64,000 bases of DNA from an uncultured Candidatus Saccharibacteria bacterium (GTDB taxonomy: Bacteria; Patescibacteriota; Saccharimonadia; Saccharimonadales; Saccharimonadaceae): positions 124,001 through 188,000 of the forward strand of contig CAPFSK010000001.1 in the NCBI GenBank assembly GCA_948614045.1, written 5' to 3'. Under the pieces are notes generated by a model. It saw only the letters and a list, made by a program, of their open reading frames with translations, did not search any database and was not told the DNA's origin. Position 1 is the first letter of the stretch. Each line of letters begins with the position of its first letter. Both the position numbers and the translations under genes were made by a program. This document shows positions 32,191-41,707 of this stretch, one piece after another.

Positions 32191-33334
32191 AACTGCTATT
32201 CATCTGGAGAAAGTTATTTTCTATATAGCCATAAATACCGCTAACTGCTGAGCTCACCATTTGCACGACTGGACAGATTATCCAGCCAAGAGATTGTCCT
32301 GCCGTAGCGCATGGCGACGCCTCCTCTGCATTATCTTTATCTGCGTCTTCAGTAATATCGCCAACGATATCATCTGGTTTTGTTCCATCGTCATCTTTTT
32401 CAGTTTTATCGAGAGCTTTTTTGACGGCCGGTGCGGTATCATTTATGCGTTTAATCACCGCGTCACAAGTGTGCGCACCGTCGCTATTAATCCAGTTACT
32501 ACCCCAGCTATTTGATGTAATGTGTCCCTTTGAATAATAGCGTTCGTCCATATTCCCAGTGCTCGGATTTGGGACTTTAATCGGGCCAAAGTATTTCGTT
32601 TTATTTAGCAGACTCTCGTCACCACTATATTGATCATTACTACAAGCCGCCGTGAAATCATTAAAATATAAGAAGTAGTTGATTAAGTCGTCTTTGAAAG
32701 TTCCCCGGTCACCCCATGCCACCAAGTAACTATTGTCTTGCTTTTTCTTGTTATAGAGCTTCTTCACATGCGCCAAAGCCCCCTCATCATTAAATACAAA
32801 TTTAAGATCGCCGTTACTCAATCCGGCAGCACATTCACCATCGACATCAACCCACTCACCTTTGCTGTTTTGATTTTGCAACTTAAAGATGCCGGGCTTT
32901 TTGCCGTCACAATAAATCGCCGCCTTATCGATGCCTAGGGTATTAGCGAAGACATTGACGATATTTGAATCCTTATCTTCGCAATAAATCGTACCGTTAT
33001 TAATTTTTCCTTGCACCTGCTTTTCTAGCCATGCACCAACCGGAATATGCTTCCTTAATTCATTGAAGGGATTATCCGCCAGAGGAGTTTTGGGGATCGT
33101 GGACGTAGTACCTTGGACGTGCATCTCTTGCGTATCTTTATATGGCTGGTCAATCCTGCCCTGAACGCATTTGCTGAAGACGTTCGTCATTAATTGAATC
33201 TTTCCGGCTTCTTTCATTTTCTCTAAAGCCTCAGAAGTCTTAATCGCCATTACCTGTGAACCGACTACTACTCCCGAGAGCGTCGAGATTACAAGCGCCC
33301 AAATAGCCAGTTTTTTCCAACCAGTTTTTATCAC
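32075..33334 (-). CDS. N-terminal part of the frameshifted membrane protein
   Basis: 419 residues: signal/anchor LAIWALVISTLSGVVVGSQ, a long outside domain with several cysteines, then a membrane segment (SLGWIICPVVQMVSSAVSGIYG) and DKFRDFANIAF. After this the frame goes out of phase and ends 17 codons later at 32075 (ISNYPVPDYWIRC, with no hydrophobic continuation). It overlaps the next open frame by 116 bases, which is abnormal for neighbouring genes, so one original gene of about 1,090 codons is likely. The start overlaps the upstream gene by 4 bases. Confidence 0.6.
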   Translation of the reverse strand: MIKTGWKKLAIWALVISTLSGVVVGSQVMAIKTSEALEKMKEAGKIQLMTNVFSKCVQGRIDQPYKDTQEMHVQGTTSTIPKTPLADNPFNELRKHIPVGAWLEKQVQGKINNGTIYCEDKDSNIVNVFANTLGIDKAAIYCDGKKPGIFKLQNQNSKGEWVDVDGECAAGLSNGDLKFVFNDEGALAHVKKLYNKKKQDNSYLVAWGDRGTFKDDLINYFLYFNDFTAACSNDQYSGDESLLNKTKYFGPIKVPNPSTGNMDERYYSKGHITSNSWGSNWINSDGAHTCDAVIKRINDTAPAVKKALDKTEKDDDGTKPDDIVGDITEDADKDNAEEASPCATAGQSLGWIICPVVQMVSSAVSGIYGYIENNFLQMNSSFVSRESDTHEAWDKFRDFANIAFTIISNYPVPDYWIRC

Positions 33335-34338
33335 TCTTCCGTCTCCTTAATTACCTGTTCTACGCGCGATATCAGCGAGCTCTCATCTTGGTAATCTGGC
33401 TCAGCGTCGTAAGCAAAGAATATCGACTGCGGTACAGAATAGCTTTGCCTCATCGACTCAATAGTGTCGCGATAATTATTCACTAGCTCAATACAAATCT
33501 CCGAAGAGTTATTGCCGTCTATAGCGCAATCATTTGCCGAAATCTGCTCAAGCAGGCGATCGCGATCATTAAAATACTCAACGAACCTCTCAGCGATTGC
33601 CGCTACTGTATATTCTTCACTCACCAGATAATCGTTCAACAACTCTGGCTTCTCTTCTGTATATGCGGAATATACAATGTTATATAGTTCTAGTGACTTT
33701 TGATATGTCTCTGCCCTAGACTGCAAGTTTTCGTATATTATTTTGATTTCGTCATCTAATTTGTCTGGATTAATTTTGGCGAAATCTTTCTGAAAGCTAA
33801 GAAATTGGGAGATGTTTTGGTTTATCTGTTCGTAATCTTCCGGGGTCATAATGTCGTCCGTTGTTATTTCACGAAAATAAACTTTTTCAAAAAAATCTTC
33901 TGTAGAACTAATCGTATCAAAATTTTGCCGTAGAAGTTGACTCGCATCGCCATTATTATCTTTTAATAATACAGGCAGCAACATAATCAGTATAACGAAT
34001 AAAACTATTGCTACGATAATACCGATGACAAGAATGTTTTTCTTGTCAACTCCTTGTTTTCCTAATATCACATCCCCACTACCCGTCCCCACAGTCTGTA
34101 TTGGGTGCAGGGGGTCAGTTGGCAGGGGCGCACTGAGTGGCGTCGGAGGGGTGAGGTTGGCGGAGGAGATGATTTTATTGTCGGCAGGAGGATCTGAGGA
34201 GGTTGTAGAATCTACGGATTGAGCAGATGACTGAGCCGAAGCATCAAACCCATCAGCGTTTTGCGCTCTGGTCGTGCCCAAAGAATCCTTACCTTCATCC
34301 ATATTTATTATGTTAGCATAATCGGAAAAAGATTGCAA
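33331..34338 (-). CDS. Single-pass membrane protein, unknown
   Basis: 335 residues. A Ser/Asp/Pro-rich cytoplasmic part (1-110), one membrane segment (NILVIGIIVAIVLFVILIML, about 100-120), then a helical, acidic outer domain. Its stop overlaps the next gene's start (ATGA), so the two are probably translated together as one membrane complex. No recognised domain. Confidence 0.65.
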   Translation of the reverse strand: MQSFSDYANIINMDEGKDSLGTTRAQNADGFDASAQSSAQSVDSTTSSDPPADNKIISSANLTPPTPLSAPLPTDPLHPIQTVGTGSGDVILGKQGVDKKNILVIGIIVAIVLFVILIMLLPVLLKDNNGDASQLLRQNFDTISSTEDFFEKVYFREITTDDIMTPEDYEQINQNISQFLSFQKDFAKINPDKLDDEIKIIYENLQSRAETYQKSLELYNIVYSAYTEEKPELLNDYLVSEEYTVAAIAERFVEYFNDRDRLLEQISANDCAIDGNNSSEICIELVNNYRDTIESMRQSYSVPQSIFFAYDAEPDYQDESSLISRVEQVIKETEE

Positions 34339-34380
34339 TCAATGATTTTGGATTACTAAAATCATCTTTTCTACCAACCC

Positions 34381-34408
34381 AAAATCCCCTCCATACGGAG
34401 GGGATTTT
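34381..34408. terminator. Terminator downstream of the LPXTG gene
   Basis: Twelve-base stem AAAATCCCCTCC/GGAGGGGATTTT with loop ATAC, usable in both directions. Confidence 0.85.
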
Positions 34409-34450
34409 GACTAGGTTGAGCGATCAATTAGTTAATAATGATGCTCGCGC

Positions 34451-35869
34451 TTAGCGCAACTGGCGGCGGCTAGCAATGTAGTAGCCTGCAGCAGTTACGA
34501 TTGAGCCTGTAGCGACAACGCCGCCAACGATAGCTTCTGGACCAGTGGTCGGCAACTCGCTTGGAGTTTCCGGAGTCGGTTCTGGAGTTGGAGTTGGGGT
34601 TGGCGTCTCTTCACAGTACTTGTTTAGCTTGACGCTAGCGCTGTCTTGGATAGTCTTCTGACCAACACCAGCTTGCGCCCAGTTGATCAAAGTATTATCA
34701 CCACAAGCAAGATTCTCGTCTACGACTTCAGCCGTGAAGTAAATGTAAGCATTCGCGCCTGCGCCGTAGCTACCGATACGAATACCGTTCTCGACGATAG
34801 AATCTTGGACGATCTTTGCGCCGTTTGGATGGTTAGAGTTCTTAATGACACTCGAACCAGCAACGTATTTCAAGTTCGACGGAAGAATGTCTTTAATAGC
34901 AACGCCAGTCTGGCTCTTGTCGCTAGTGTTTTCGTAAGCGATACGGAATTCTACCTTATCACCAACCTTAGCGTCGACAGACTCTTTCCAAGTACGATCT
35001 TCGCTATCAGCGAGACGGACTTTCTTGTCTACCGTGTACTCATAGTCGAATACAGCTTTCACTTGGATGGTAACGTAGTTCGCATAGTCATAACAACCTG
35101 GAACACGACCATCAAGAGCGTCGGAACCAATCAAGACACCATCGGTGCTTGCAGCCTTAACGATGTCATCGCTAAGCTTCCAGCCAGCGTTATCAAGGTA
35201 ACCACCAGCGGCAGCTTCTGCTTGAGTCTTGTTATTGTTAACAAGCGCCGAACCGTAGACATAGTCTAAGTGGAACGGAATTTCGCTATTGAAATTCACG
35301 TAGTCCCAATACTCACTTGGAGTAGCGTTGGATGAGTTAATGAAGCCATTAACTTGAATTTGTTTGCTAGTACCGTTTGGAATACTAAACTTAACGCGAG
35401 TATTCTCGGCAACAGCATCTTCACCATTCGGGTTGTTGTTGTGAACATAAAGACGAATGACATAAGTCTTACCGTCTTCAACCGTGATGTTATTACCCTG
35501 CCATTTTGTAGTCGGGGTTGGGTTGGCGTTGGTCTCAATATCGAGACAACGAGTACCGTCTAGCGCACATTCGCGCGCACCGACGAAGTTCTTCTCATCA
35601 CCGATTGTACTGTTAGAAATCGTGTTGAAGATGATCTGACCTGGGTAATTAGAGCTGTTTTTGTAGTCTTCACCATCAGACAACTTAGTAGCGCCGATAG
35701 CACCATTATTAATTTGGTCGATAGTGTAGCTTGGACGGCCTTTTGCGCCGGTCGTTGGGTCAACATAATTGTCACCCCAAGCCGAAACAAGGCTAGGCAA
35801 CGCCGCTACACCCGCAATCGCAGCCGTAGTAGCCGCAATCGCAATTGTAGATTTAATTGCTGATTTCAT
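34451..35869 (-). CDS. LPXTG-anchored surface protein with a DUF11-like repeat
   Basis: 472 residues. Signal peptide (SAIKSTIAIAATTAAIAGVA, cleaved near SAW), an adhesin-like beta domain, a DUF11-type isopeptide/stalk domain around 270-390 (KVGDKVEFRIAYENTSDKS, IKDILPSNLKYVAGS), a Thr-Pro-rich spacer and the sorting signal LPTTG followed by a hydrophobic segment and RRQLR. A sortase should link it to the cell wall. GGAG precedes the ATG. No sortase gene is in the window. Confidence 0.88.
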   Translation of the reverse strand: MKSAIKSTIAIAATTAAIAGVAALPSLVSAWGDNYVDPTTGAKGRPSYTIDQINNGAIGATKLSDGEDYKNSSNYPGQIIFNTISNSTIGDEKNFVGARECALDGTRCLDIETNANPTPTTKWQGNNITVEDGKTYVIRLYVHNNNPNGEDAVAENTRVKFSIPNGTSKQIQVNGFINSSNATPSEYWDYVNFNSEIPFHLDYVYGSALVNNNKTQAEAAAGGYLDNAGWKLSDDIVKAASTDGVLIGSDALDGRVPGCYDYANYVTIQVKAVFDYEYTVDKKVRLADSEDRTWKESVDAKVGDKVEFRIAYENTSDKSQTGVAIKDILPSNLKYVAGSSVIKNSNHPNGAKIVQDSIVENGIRIGSYGAGANAYIYFTAEVVDENLACGDNTLINWAQAGVGQKTIQDSASVKLNKYCEETPTPTPTPEPTPETPSELPTTGPEAIVGGVVATGSIVTAAGYYIASRRQLR

Positions 35870-36091
35870 AATAATCTCCTTCTGTAGATTATGATACTTG
35901 ATAAAAGTTAAGATTATTTGTTTTAGCTAAAGTTAATATCAGTTTGTTTTCTACTCTCTGGTCCATTTTGTTAAACTCCATAGTCCGCAATCGAATCATC
36001 TCAAACACAATTCAAGGTATGTGGGTGGCGAAATTAGTAGGCGCCACCCAGAAGATAATGTACACATTCTTCCCCTCCGGAGGGCATACTT

Positions 36092-36457
36092 TTAAAACAT
36101 TCCTTTGTAACGCATGATTTGCCTGATCATGGAAATTAAGACAAAGACAGCAATAATGCAAACGACCTGCTTCTGGCGTTTTTCCGACTTGCCCATAATG
36201 GCGTGCCATTTTACACAGCGCTGATACCAGTTGAGCGTTATGACACCCAAGGTGAATGCGGCGCCAAAGGCCACGCACGAACGAATGAGAATCGGGTGCC
36301 ATGTTGCCTGCCAGACAAAAAGCACTGCAACGACGGCGCCAGCAACAATAAACTTCTTGCGTTGGTCGTCCTTCCACTCCCACTTGTTGATCTTTAGGTC
36401 CCTGTAGAAACATGCCATAACGATGAGGCCGGCTGCGGATAAGATAGTATTTATCAT
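36092..36457 (-). CDS. Small membrane protein, unknown
   Basis: 121 residues with three or four hydrophobic segments (INTILSAAGLIVMACFY, FIVAGAVVAVLFVWQA, CVAFGAAFTLGVITLNW, VVCIIAVFVLISMI). The ATG at 36457 is chosen for the AAAGGAGG site 8 bases before it. Promoter TTGACT-N17-TACAAT at 36579-36607 with a ~110-base leader containing GCGGTTTG; the unrelated gene at 36953-38398 has an almost identical promoter and leader element. A GGGTGGCG/CGCCACCC hairpin follows at about 36015-36045. Function unknown. Confidence 0.65.
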   Translation of the reverse strand: MINTILSAAGLIVMACFYRDLKINKWEWKDDQRKKFIVAGAVVAVLFVWQATWHPILIRSCVAFGAAFTLGVITLNWYQRCVKWHAIMGKSEKRQKQVVCIIAVFVLISMIRQIMRYKGMF

Positions 36458-36578
36458 ACCATCGCCCTCCTTTTTCAAAATTTCAGACGCATCCCTATTA
36501 AGGTTGTATCTGAGATGATTCGACTGCTAATGGACCTCAGCCCAAACCGCTTTTGCTCGGTTTGTACCGACTGATTCC

Positions 36579-36607
36579 ATTGTAGCACACATCATAGAAA
36601 AAGTCAA
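36579..36607 (-). promoter_or_regulatory. Promoter of the small membrane protein gene
   Basis: Minus strand TTGACT (36602-36607), 17-base spacer ending TGTGC, TACAAT (36579-36584). Confidence 0.7.
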
Positions 36608-36712
36608 GTGTTTTATCACAAAATAGCACTGGCGGAATGAATTCGATTTTACCTCTGTTATTTTTGGTAGCTTCTCAAAAACATCAATTGAGAAAAATTC
36701 TTATGTATAGAT

Positions 36713-36757
36713 ACAAGCATAAGCTTGACGATTTCCGATTATTATTCTTATGCTTGT
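36713..36757. repeat. Inverted repeat with the CTTATGCTTG promoter motif
   Basis: ACAAGCATAAG (36713-36723) and CTTATGCTTGT (36747-36757), perfect 11-bp arms. The arm sequence is the same element found upstream of the peptide genes and the lipoprotein at 56617. The remainder of the 36608-36952 gap holds only this and the terminator at 36841. Confidence 0.6.
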
Positions 36758-36840
36758 AAAAATACGTAAGTTTTAGTATTTTACAGGTTGAATTTGTGTA
36801 ATTTTTGTCTCATTTTCTATGAATTTTGTCAAAAAGAAGT

Positions 36841-36865
36841 GCCCCGCAACAAATCGTCGCGGGGC
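36841..36865 (-). terminator. Terminator of the gene at 36953-38398
   Basis: GCCCCGC/GCGGGGC stem with an 11-base loop; on the minus strand it is followed by ACTTCTTTTT. Confidence 0.75.
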
Positions 36866-36952
36866 TGTAGGATTTTATATCAGGAACTCCGCTAAGCGGT
36901 AGCTCCCTCGAAAAAAAGTTGGTAAGTGTCAAAAACTGGAAATCAGAGAAAG

Positions 36953-38398
36953 CTATACAGCCAAACGGTTATCATTACCGATGGATTCCATATGACTGTT
37001 AACCCACGTTGCGGAAATGCCCTTAGTCTGGTCAGAGGACATCGTGAGCATAACCGGGATATCCGTTACTCCGACCATCTGCATCCAAGCAACCACGTCT
37101 TTAATCGGGTATTTCTTGTCGGAATCTTCCTGAGATGCGCCATCGGACGAAGTACCATCGTCGGCTTCCGTTTCTTCCGTAGTTTCCTCTTCGGACGTGT
37201 TATCCTCGGAATCTTCCTCTTCAGACTCGGACTCTTCAGCGGTCTGCGTGCCGTCCTGGTCGTCGCTGCCGGTACTGTTCGTGGACGAATCATGATGATG
37301 ATTCGTCTGCTGGTCAGCAGACGCCGTGAGGCGGTCGTAACGCTTCTTGAGCTTCCTGTATTCATCGACGTCGCTCTTATCCAGAGCAATCTTCATATCG
37401 TCGAGGACATCTAAGAGGAAGTCATCATCTGCTGCTTCGGCCTGCCTAATCCAGGAGTTAACCTTCTTTTTCTGGCGGTTGATAAAGTTTTTCTGCTTCG
37501 TATCCTTGTTCGGATCTTCCTTCTTGCCGCCAGACTTGTCATCGGGTTTTTCTTCCTGAGGCTTCTCTTTTTTCTTCTGCTCATCCTCCAGTTCTTTAAG
37601 GAACTTGGCAGCCGAGGATTTCTCCAGGTTAAAACTTCTGACCGCGGTAGCGTAAAACGCCATACCGCCCTGATAGTCCGCGGCGTACTGCTGCATCTCA
37701 CCTATAGCCGCCTCATATTCCGCAAGTAATTTATTAAAAAATTCCTCACGGTCGGCGCGGGTCATATCCTGCAATTTCGCAGCGACCTCATCATCCTTAA
37801 GCTTGCTCCAGAGGTTATACAGCGGTCTATGGGCCGCAACCGACGTTTTCTGCTCTGCTGCCTCGGTGGTTTCCTGCTGCTTTTCTTCAGCCTTGGTCTC
37901 GGGTTTCTCCTTTTTGTCGGAACCTTCTTCTTTGTTTTTCGGTTCCTCCTTAGGGAGCTTCTTGCCGGACTCGACTTCTGCGTACATCTTATGGAGCTGC
38001 TCAAGGCGCTCAATGAAAATGTGAGCATCGTCACGGTCAGCCAGATCCTCCACGCTGTTCTTGCCTTCACAAATACAGCCAAGAAAATTACCCTTGCGCA
38101 GAGCAACAGCCGGAGTTCCTTCCTCATCATCAGGCCAATAATAGCTCCGGCCCTTCTCGCCGTCGTAGACGCGATAATCGCGTACATCCAACTGCGAGTA
38201 ATCGTCCTTGGGGATGATGAAAGGCTTGCCTTCCTGAATGACATCGACAGTGTCGTCGTAGGTCGCATTGCCTATGGTCCACTGCCAAGCGAGGTGGCAA
38301 AGTTCTACGTGAACTTCCTCCTTCGTCTCGGCGTACTTTAAATAGACCTTTGTCAACGGGGTTTTCGGGGTCTTTTTAAAACGATCAAAAATCTTCAT
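36953..38398 (-). CDS. Unknown protein with charged low-complexity linkers
   Basis: 481 residues, soluble. The N-terminal ~120 residues are globular (HVELCHLAWQWTIGNATYDD, SYYWPDDEEGTPAVALRKGN). Then come a Lys/Glu-rich linker, a helical middle region, a second Lys-rich linker, an acidic run (about 400-445) and a short conserved-looking end (KYPIKDVVAWMQMVGVTDIP). No membrane segment, no recognised domain. TAGGAGGT precedes the ATG and a consensus promoter lies at 38471. Confidence 0.6.
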   Translation of the reverse strand: MKIFDRFKKTPKTPLTKVYLKYAETKEEVHVELCHLAWQWTIGNATYDDTVDVIQEGKPFIIPKDDYSQLDVRDYRVYDGEKGRSYYWPDDEEGTPAVALRKGNFLGCICEGKNSVEDLADRDDAHIFIERLEQLHKMYAEVESGKKLPKEEPKNKEEGSDKKEKPETKAEEKQQETTEAAEQKTSVAAHRPLYNLWSKLKDDEVAAKLQDMTRADREEFFNKLLAEYEAAIGEMQQYAADYQGGMAFYATAVRSFNLEKSSAAKFLKELEDEQKKKEKPQEEKPDDKSGGKKEDPNKDTKQKNFINRQKKKVNSWIRQAEAADDDFLLDVLDDMKIALDKSDVDEYRKLKKRYDRLTASADQQTNHHHDSSTNSTGSDDQDGTQTAEESESEEEDSEDNTSEEETTEETEADDGTSSDGASQEDSDKKYPIKDVVAWMQMVGVTDIPVMLTMSSDQTKGISATWVNSHMESIGNDNRLAV

Positions 38399-38470
38399 AA
38401 TTCATTACCTCCTAATTGTAAAAGTTGCGATCGTCAATACGGTAATCCTACAAACCGCTTGCGTGATTTC

Positions 38471-38499
38471 ATTGTAGCACAGATTAGCTAAAAAGTCAA
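38471..38499 (-). promoter_or_regulatory. Promoter of the gene at 36953-38398
   Basis: Minus strand TTGACT (38494-38499), 17-base spacer ending TGTGC, TACAAT (38471-38476). Nearly the same sequence as at 36579-36607. The rest of the 38500-38686 gap shows only the tRNA promoter TATGCTATAAT at 38656-38666. Confidence 0.7.
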
Positions 38500-38686
38500 T
38501 AGTTTTACCATAAATAATGCCGTGCTTAAACTAGACAGACTCGAAAAAAGATTTTTTGGCGATAAAGGTTGATTTTGACAGTCGAGCTAGGTGTTTTAGG
38601 TCGGGGGTTCTAACGTACAGTCGACTGGAGTTTTGGGGTTCACTTTGGCGGGAAATATGCTATAATGTAGGTGTATGCGCCGGTAT

Positions 38687-38764
38687 GGTGGGATTAGCTC
38701 AGTTGGTTAGAGCGTCTGATTGTGGTCCAGAAGGTCGCTGGTTCAATTCCAGTATCCCACCCCA
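38687..38764 (+). tRNA. tRNA-His (anticodon GTG)
   Basis: Acceptor GTGGGAT/ATCCCAC with the extra G-1 opposite C73, loop TTGTGGT (anticodon GTG), T-arm GGTTCAATTCC, CCA encoded. TGCTATAAT lies about 20 bases upstream. Confidence 0.93.
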
Positions 38765-38777
38765 GAGCATACAATGC

Positions 38778-38852
38778 GCGAGTGTAGTACAGCGGCTAGT
38801 ATGCAAGTTTTCCAAACTTGAGATGAGAGTTCGATTCTCTCCACTCGCACCA
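38778..38852 (+). tRNA. tRNA-Gly (anticodon TCC)
   Basis: Acceptor GCGAGTG/CACTCGC, anticodon stem CAAGT/ACTTG with loop TTTCCAA (anticodon TCC), T-arm AGTTCGATTCT, CCA encoded. It is 13 bases after tRNA-His and probably cotranscribed. Confidence 0.93.
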
Positions 38853-38889
38853 CACAGCTTCAGCCGGAGAGGCTGTTTTTGTGAGGTAG

Positions 38890-40062
38890 TTACAAATGGA
38901 TGATTGTCCCGTCGGAAGAAATTTCCGTGTTAGCAGGGTCGAGATTATCAGGGTAGCCGGTCGATTTCCTAGGTGGTAGCTTGACTTTGCCGTCTTTGTA
39001 TAGTTTTTCGGCAATGATGCGAAGCTCCTCTGGCGTTTCGATAGCTTTTAGTCGACCGGAGAGGAGACCTAAACGACAATGGATTCCGTCATTCATCAAG
39101 CGCCAATTTGTAAATAGCAGCTGGTCATTGATTAGGCGCTTAAGGTCGCGCACGCTCTGGTGCGCTTTACGATTGGGATTAGCGTTAAGACAGTTAAATC
39201 CAACCGTCAGATGACGATTAGTTTGCGGGGTAGAAAAATTAAAATGAGAATATCCTTGCGCTTCAACTATTGGGGCGAGGAGCTGCATAAGTTCGGCAAT
39301 TTGGAGCTGCTTGATTTGTCCTAAAACAAATTCAATGGCTTTTTGTTGCTCTTCTTTAGCGAGGAGGCGGCCGAGTTCGGCAAATTTTTCGATCCCCTCA
39401 CGCATGGACCGGAGGCGCTTAAGCTCAGATTCGTCATAAAGGCAGAAATCATAGCGATCTTTGGCATAATCTGGGTCGTTGTCGGGGTCGATATTCCAAT
39501 AGTATGGGTCGGATGATTGGCTGGAGTCGGCGGTAACATCCTCCGGAGCGTCTTCAGTAATGGAAACATTGTTATTAGCATCATGAGACATGTGTTGATA
39601 CGGGGCACCATCTTCCCAGTAGAGACTATATCCTTTGCACTTAGCACATCTGAGAGTAAAAAGGACGAGCTCATTATTCTCGTCATCACGTGTCATGAAT
39701 ATTTTGTCGTAACATTGGAGCTTGAGTTGGCCGCAATGCTGGCAAGGCGGATCGTGTTTGAGCTTGGCATCAGCAATACGCTGATCGAGTTGACGGTCAC
39801 GCTCCATAAGTTCGGAAATTGATTGGTCGCGATTTTCGTAGCGCTCGAGCAAATCATAGCCTAGCACTTGCATATAAAACAGATTTACCAGTATTGCATT
39901 ACCAGGACGGGAGATATCTTCGGATGGGTTAAGCTGTTTTAGGTCTTGGGTAAACTGTTGGAGAAATTGCTGGTAATGATAACGCCCCCGTCGACCTAAT
40001 TCGACCGTGAAACAGTCATAACGCCCCTCGTAATGCGTGCGGTCCTTGAGCCGGGTATACAT
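38890..40062 (-). CDS. Unknown protein with a zinc ribbon
   Basis: 390 residues. Two CxxC pairs, CQHCG and CAKCK (about 128 and 158), suggest a zinc ribbon in the first half; the second half is helical, with KQLQIAELMQLLAPIVEAQGY. No membrane segment. It is the first of four tightly packed genes reading towards lower coordinates after 40075-41706. I do not recognise the family. Confidence 0.55.
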   Translation of the reverse strand: MYTRLKDRTHYEGRYDCFTVELGRRGRYHYQQFLQQFTQDLKQLNPSEDISRPGNAILVNLFYMQVLGYDLLERYENRDQSISELMERDRQLDQRIADAKLKHDPPCQHCGQLKLQCYDKIFMTRDDENNELVLFTLRCAKCKGYSLYWEDGAPYQHMSHDANNNVSITEDAPEDVTADSSQSSDPYYWNIDPDNDPDYAKDRYDFCLYDESELKRLRSMREGIEKFAELGRLLAKEEQQKAIEFVLGQIKQLQIAELMQLLAPIVEAQGYSHFNFSTPQTNRHLTVGFNCLNANPNRKAHQSVRDLKRLINDQLLFTNWRLMNDGIHCRLGLLSGRLKAIETPEELRIIAEKLYKDGKVKLPPRKSTGYPDNLDPANTEISSDGTIIHL

Positions 40063-40074
40063 ATAAATATAACT

Positions 40075-41706
40075 TTACTGGAAGAAACACAAATACACCG
40101 CAGCGCCGACGGCGGCGCCGAGGATAATCGTAATAAGGATAAGAAAGACGAGAGGAGCTTTCGAGCGGCGATTGGATGGCACGATGACAGTTGGGCGGAC
40201 TGGCAATTCTTGGTGCGGGGCAGGGGCAGGCTTTTTCTCGTAGCGATTCTTGCGACCAGGCTTCGCGGCAGGCTTTGATGTCTCGGCAGCCCGAGCAGCA
40301 ATACTACGCTCAACCTTCGGGTTGAACTTTCCTGGACTGCTGGAAAGCGGGCGTTTTTCGACGTTGACCGACCTCAAAAACGGCGATTCCCCGCCGAGGG
40401 CGTAGCGATTATTATCAGGTTCTGTTTTCTTCTTACTAAAACTATAATTTGAGGTATTGTCAGCCTTAATTGTCGGGAGTTCGGGGGTGGTACTGACATG
40501 ACCAGCGGCGACTTTTTGCGCCTTAATACTGCCGGTCGGAGCTTTGTCGCCGATGGGCTGAGGTGGGTTTTCGGGGTGATAGCTTTCGATCACGCCAAGG
40601 TCGTCAGGAGTTGTAGTTTTTTTCTTAACATTGAGCTTCGGGGGCTCGGCCATAACATAAGAACTGTCAGTCGGCAACGCGGATGGTTGGTTGGCGGAAA
40701 AATCTTTAGGTTTCGTACGAAAACGCGAGGTGCGAACGTTCGCCATGCCAAGGACTTCGGCAGTCTGAGCCTTGCGAGAAAGCGTGCGAGCTTTGGTCGC
40801 GGCCTGAACACCCTGCTGCCCCGCACGCACACTGGCGCTACGACGAGCGCCGGCGAGCATTTGCGGGTCACGCGCAGCGCTAACCTTGCGTTTCGCCTGA
40901 GGGGACGGGGCAGATGTAGCGACGGATGCTTCGGAAGCTGCGGATGGGATAATTTTCACGGTCAGAGCATTGTCATCCTTGGCGGGTAAATTTGTCTGGC
41001 CGCTAGCCAGAGTTTTAGTCTTCGTCCCCTGGGTAACACCCTGTGGCTGAACAATTTGAGCGTCTATGGCGTTCCGGCGCAAGAATTTTGCAAGTTTGCT
41101 GGGCGCTGGAGTCGACTGCGCGGCAGTATTAACTAGACGGGCAACCCGAGCCATGCGTGCATTGGGCGGCAAAACAACCGGTGCGGGCTTCGGACGGGCT
41201 GCGGCACCAAGTTTAAGCGAGGTACGGACGACCGGGATTTCACGCTCAGGACGTTTCTGAGCGCTAGCTGGTTGCGATTTCGCAAGCGGGTCAAGCGAAC
41301 TAGTACGCGTGTCAATTTTCGTCTCATCTTCGGCGCGGCGTAGAAGCGCAGAGGCTGAAGTGCGAGTCGATTCCATGCTGCGTTGGATTGAGCCATGATG
41401 AAGATTGGCAGCAGATTTAGTTTGCTGGGCGCCAGCCTGTCCGGCGGCAGCATTAACGGCTTCACGCGCGGACATGACTATCGGTGGCTGAGGATGCTTT
41501 GCCTGTTCGGCATACATAGCATTAATCGCAGCTTTGGCTGAGGTGACAGGAGTAGGTTGAGGTTGAGAGGCAGATTGTTGAGGAGTCGACGACTGAGTGG
41601 TTTGATTCGTGGGTGATGACTGCGGTGCTGAATGCATGGCACCAAAATCAATCTGTTGCTTGTTCGGCATAGCGGCTCCAGATTGGTTTTGGCTCAGGGG
41701 ATCCAT
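40075..41706 (-). CDS. Pro/Ala/Lys-rich protein with a C-terminal membrane anchor
   Basis: 543 residues, almost all low-complexity (Ala, Pro, Gln, Ser, Lys, Arg), then one hydrophobic segment at the very end (APLVFLILITIILGAAVGAA). It is tail-anchored by prediction, with the basic, disordered part inside the cell. It starts one base after the tpiA stop, so it is cotranscribed with tpiA. Function unknown. Confidence 0.6.
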   Translation of the reverse strand: MDPLSQNQSGAAMPNKQQIDFGAMHSAPQSSPTNQTTQSSTPQQSASQPQPTPVTSAKAAINAMYAEQAKHPQPPIVMSAREAVNAAAGQAGAQQTKSAANLHHGSIQRSMESTRTSASALLRRAEDETKIDTRTSSLDPLAKSQPASAQKRPEREIPVVRTSLKLGAAARPKPAPVVLPPNARMARVARLVNTAAQSTPAPSKLAKFLRRNAIDAQIVQPQGVTQGTKTKTLASGQTNLPAKDDNALTVKIIPSAASEASVATSAPSPQAKRKVSAARDPQMLAGARRSASVRAGQQGVQAATKARTLSRKAQTAEVLGMANVRTSRFRTKPKDFSANQPSALPTDSSYVMAEPPKLNVKKKTTTPDDLGVIESYHPENPPQPIGDKAPTGSIKAQKVAAGHVSTTPELPTIKADNTSNYSFSKKKTEPDNNRYALGGESPFLRSVNVEKRPLSSSPGKFNPKVERSIAARAAETSKPAAKPGRKNRYEKKPAPAPHQELPVRPTVIVPSNRRSKAPLVFLILITIILGAAVGAAVYLCFFQ

Positions 41707-41707
41707 G

